Shown here piece after piece: positions 15,076 through 16,924 of a stretch of DNA of 16,924 nucleotides. The DNA lies in NCBI GenBank assembly GCA_035403465.1, contig DAONFG010000056.1, forward strand, positions 1 to 16,924, written 5' to 3'. Numbering within the stretch: the stretch's first letter is position 1; each line of letters begins with the position of its first letter. The notes beneath the pieces are model-generated. The model had not been told where the DNA came from. It searched no databases and saw nothing but the letters and a program-made list of their open reading frames with translations. Both the position numbers and the translations under genes were made by a program. The DNA is from JAAYBQ01 sp035403465. Lineage in GTDB: Bacteria; Spirochaetota; UBA4802; UBA5550.

Positions 15076-16924
15076 GGTGTCCTCCTTCTACCGGTGCTTC
15101 TAAGGACAGTTCTGTTACCTTATCTGCTTTCCTGATATTTACGCAGCATGCCTTGTATTCAGGAATCGATGTGTTCGGATCCCCCGTATAGAGTGTCAGT
15201 CGGTTTGTCGCATCACCTATGCCGGGTTTGGTCCAGCCGAATGCAAAAGGCATACCCACAAGGTGGATTGTCCTGCCCTGGATCTTGAACGGTGTTATAC
15301 GTACTGTTACCATTGCCACGGCCTCAACCCTGCCGCGTATACTTTCAAGGATAACCACTTCGCCGTTTTTAATCCCTTTCTCCTTTGCAAGCTCATGGCT
15401 CATCTCTACATAGAGCTGAGGTTCTGCTTCAAGAAGTGATCCAACCATTCTTGTTTCACTGCCGCCGCACCAGTGTTCAGTCATACTGTACGTGGTAAGA
15501 ACGATCGGGTATTTCGGGTCCGCAGGCCGGGCTATTATGTCAGTCGGATTTATTTTTGAACATGGACTGGTCAGCTGGCTTGAGAAACCGTGATTAGCTA
15601 CAGGAGTTTCAGTCGGTTCGTAGTGCTCCGGGAATGGTCCGTCAACAAGGCCTGTCCCATAGAGCTGTCCAAGTCCGTCCGCAAGCATGATAAAGGGATT
15701 TTTACCGCCCTTAAGGCCTAATGGTGCAGCTCCGCCGTCAGCAACGTCGCCGATCCATTTTCCGTCTTCCCACTTGATAACCGGTCTTTCCGGATCCCAT
15801 GGCTGGCCGTTTTTATCGACAGATGCCCTGTTGTAAAGGATCCATCTGTTCATCGGCCATACCCATGCGTAGCCCGGGTAGATACCTGTTTTCTTCTGGA
15901 TTTCAGTCTGCTTAAGGCTGGTTTTTCTCATTACGTTCCCGCCTTCCTCTGTATAGCTTCCTGCTCCAAGCCACATGAGAGATGATGTGGAACCGTCATC
16001 TTTATAATCCGGGAATCCGGAGAGCTGCTCGCCTTTTTTCTCGCCGCTTTCAAACCTGCCGTTTATCCTTTGTGCAACTTCTTCTGAATCATAGTCGTCG
16101 TACCAGTTGAGGTTAACGATAGGTTCTTTAAATTTTCCGCCCTCTTTTTTATAGAGCTTTCTTACGCGGTTCATGATGTCGACCATGATCTGTCCCATTG
16201 CTCTTGAGTCTCCCTTGGGATCAGTTGCCTGGTAGTGCCATGAAATCATACGCGCGCTGCTGCTGATACTTCCTGATTTTTCAAGACGGTGGCATGAAGG
16301 GAAGAGGAAACATTCAGTTTTTATCTCCTTCGGATTCATGCCGGGGCCGCGCCAGAAATCGGTTGTTTCATTGTGGTGAATCTCTGCCGAATATAAAAAT
16401 TCAAGGCTGGTAAGGGCTTTCCTGATATTGTTACTGTTAGGGATACTCTGACATGGGTTGTGCGCCCAGATTGATCCCCCTATCATTTCACCCTTCTGCA
16501 TTTTTTCATAGCAGTACAGGAATGAGTAGTCACCGTTACGTTCGCTCGTGGGCATATCACCCTTGGGCAGCCATGCGTATCCGAAATCGTTTTCTTTTGT
16601 GGCGTTTTTACCGAAGTATGCCTTGAGAAAACTTGTCATGTACTTGGGCCTGTTCCCCCACCAGTTGATACTCTCGGGAACCTTGGTTGTCGGTGTACAC
16701 GCCTTGTTATATTCTGCAAGTGTCTGCCAGTTCGCCCTTGGAAGAGGGAGATAACCGGGCAGTACGTTGTAGAGAATCGCGTGGTCCGTTGTACCCTGTA
16801 CGTTCGGCTCGCCCCTGAGAGCGTTGACTCCGCCGCCTGCTACGCCCGCGTTGCCGAGCAGAAGCTGGATAATGCCCGCTGTACGGATGTTCTGAACTCC
16901 CACAGTATGCTGGGTCCAGCCGTG
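15068..16924 (-). CDS. fdhA: Formate dehydrogenase catalytic (alpha) subunit, C-terminal part
   Basis: The visible 618 residues are the C-terminal two thirds of a formate dehydrogenase large subunit (molybdenum or tungsten bis-pyranopterin enzyme, formate to CO2). The reading frame runs to the window edge, beginning HGWTQHT before VGVQNI. The family hallmarks are QLLLGNAGVAGGGVNALRGE, NVQGTTD, the EIHHNETTDFWRGPG segment and the C-terminal pterin-binding domain with EHWCGGSETR, GMPFAFGWTKPG and TGDPNTSIPEYKA, all as in FdnG and Desulfovibrio FdhA. The Tat signal, the N-terminal [4Fe-4S] motif and the active-site Cys or selenocysteine are outside the window. No in-frame stop interrupts the visible part. 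It overlaps fdhB by eight bases. The soluble partner subunit and the linked cytochromes point to a periplasmic enzyme. Confidence 0.95.
   Translation of the reverse strand, partial: HGWTQHTVGVQNIRTAGIIQLLLGNAGVAGGGVNALRGEPNVQGTTDHAILYNVLPGYLPLPRANWQTLAEYNKACTPTTKVPESINWWGNRPKYMTSFLKAYFGKNATKENDFGYAWLPKGDMPTSERNGDYSFLYCYEKMQKGEMIGGSIWAHNPCQSIPNSNNIRKALTSLEFLYSAEIHHNETTDFWRGPGMNPKEIKTECFLFPSCHRLEKSGSISSSARMISWHYQATDPKGDSRAMGQIMVDIMNRVRKLYKKEGGKFKEPIVNLNWYDDYDSEEVAQRINGRFESGEKKGEQLSGFPDYKDDGSTSSLMWLGAGSYTEEGGNVMRKTSLKQTEIQKKTGIYPGYAWVWPMNRWILYNRASVDKNGQPWDPERPVIKWEDGKWIGDVADGGAAPLGLKGGKNPFIMLADGLGQLYGTGLVDGPFPEHYEPTETPVANHGFSSQLTSPCSKINPTDIIARPADPKYPIVLTTYSMTEHWCGGSETRMVGSLLEAEPQLYVEMSHELAKEKGIKNGEVVILESIRGRVEAVAMVTVRITPFKIQGRTIHLVGMPFAFGWTKPGIGDATNRLTLYTGDPNTSIPEYKACCVNIRKADKVTELSLEAPVEGGHHE

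Noticed and set aside
15068..16903. GTG at 16903 as the start of the formate dehydrogenase alpha subunit
   Set aside because: The frame stays open to the window edge and encodes the family-conserved HGWTQHT just before it; the codon is an internal valine and the gene is truncated by the window.
15068..16924. Selenocysteine in the formate dehydrogenase
   Set aside because: No in-frame TGA occurs in the visible part, and the active-site residue lies outside the window, so nothing can be said.

Overview
This 16.9 kb window comes from an anaerobic bacterium with formate, hydrogen and one-carbon metabolism. It carries a partial NiFe-hydrogenase maturation gene (hypD), two tetrahydrofolate C1 genes (fhs, folD) and a long leftward block for a periplasmic formate dehydrogenase with multiheme cytochromes and a membrane quinone-reductase-type complex. 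The closest match I know for these electron-transfer proteins is the Desulfovibrio-type sulfate reducers (Desulfobacterota). The sequence does not fix the phylum, and GC-rich intergenic repeats of this kind are also common in uncultured lineages. No rRNA, tRNA, phage gene, transposase or CRISPR array was seen.

Layout, left to right. Bases 1-791 (minus) hold the N-terminal part of hypD, cut by the window edge. Bases 792-1225 are intergenic with a structured repeat at 834-1001. Bases 1226-3940 (plus) encode a large membrane protein with a spermidine-synthase-like core. After a C/G-rich 400 bp gap come fhs (4344-6032), a small GIY-YIG-domain gene (6047-6379), a second inverted copy of the structured repeat (6390-6582) and folD (6673-7554), all plus strand. 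A bidirectional terminator at 7577-7604 separates folD from the convergent minus-strand block.

Read in its direction of transcription (right to left), the minus-strand block is: fdhA (partial, 15068-16924), fdhB (14386-15075), a pentaheme cytochrome (13674-14240), fdhE (12648-13526), a second paralogous pentaheme cytochrome (11713-12267), then a molybdopterin-oxidoreductase-like subunit (9744-11681), a 4x[4Fe-4S] protein (8891-9733) and an NrfD-type ten-helix membrane protein (7612-8868). The last four have the gene order and composition of the Qrc menaquinone reductase (QrcABCD).

The most economical reading is one locus for the route formate -> FdhAB -> pentaheme cytochrome(s) -> Qrc-like complex -> menaquinone. 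FdhE would serve as the cytoplasmic maturation factor. The adjacent Fhs and FolD handle formate on the cytoplasmic side as formyl-, methenyl- and methylene-tetrahydrofolate. The points most worth a second look are the physical joining of the formate dehydrogenase and Qrc modules, the duplicated cytochromes, the degenerate cofactor motifs of the QrcB-like subunit and the inverted pair of structured repeats.
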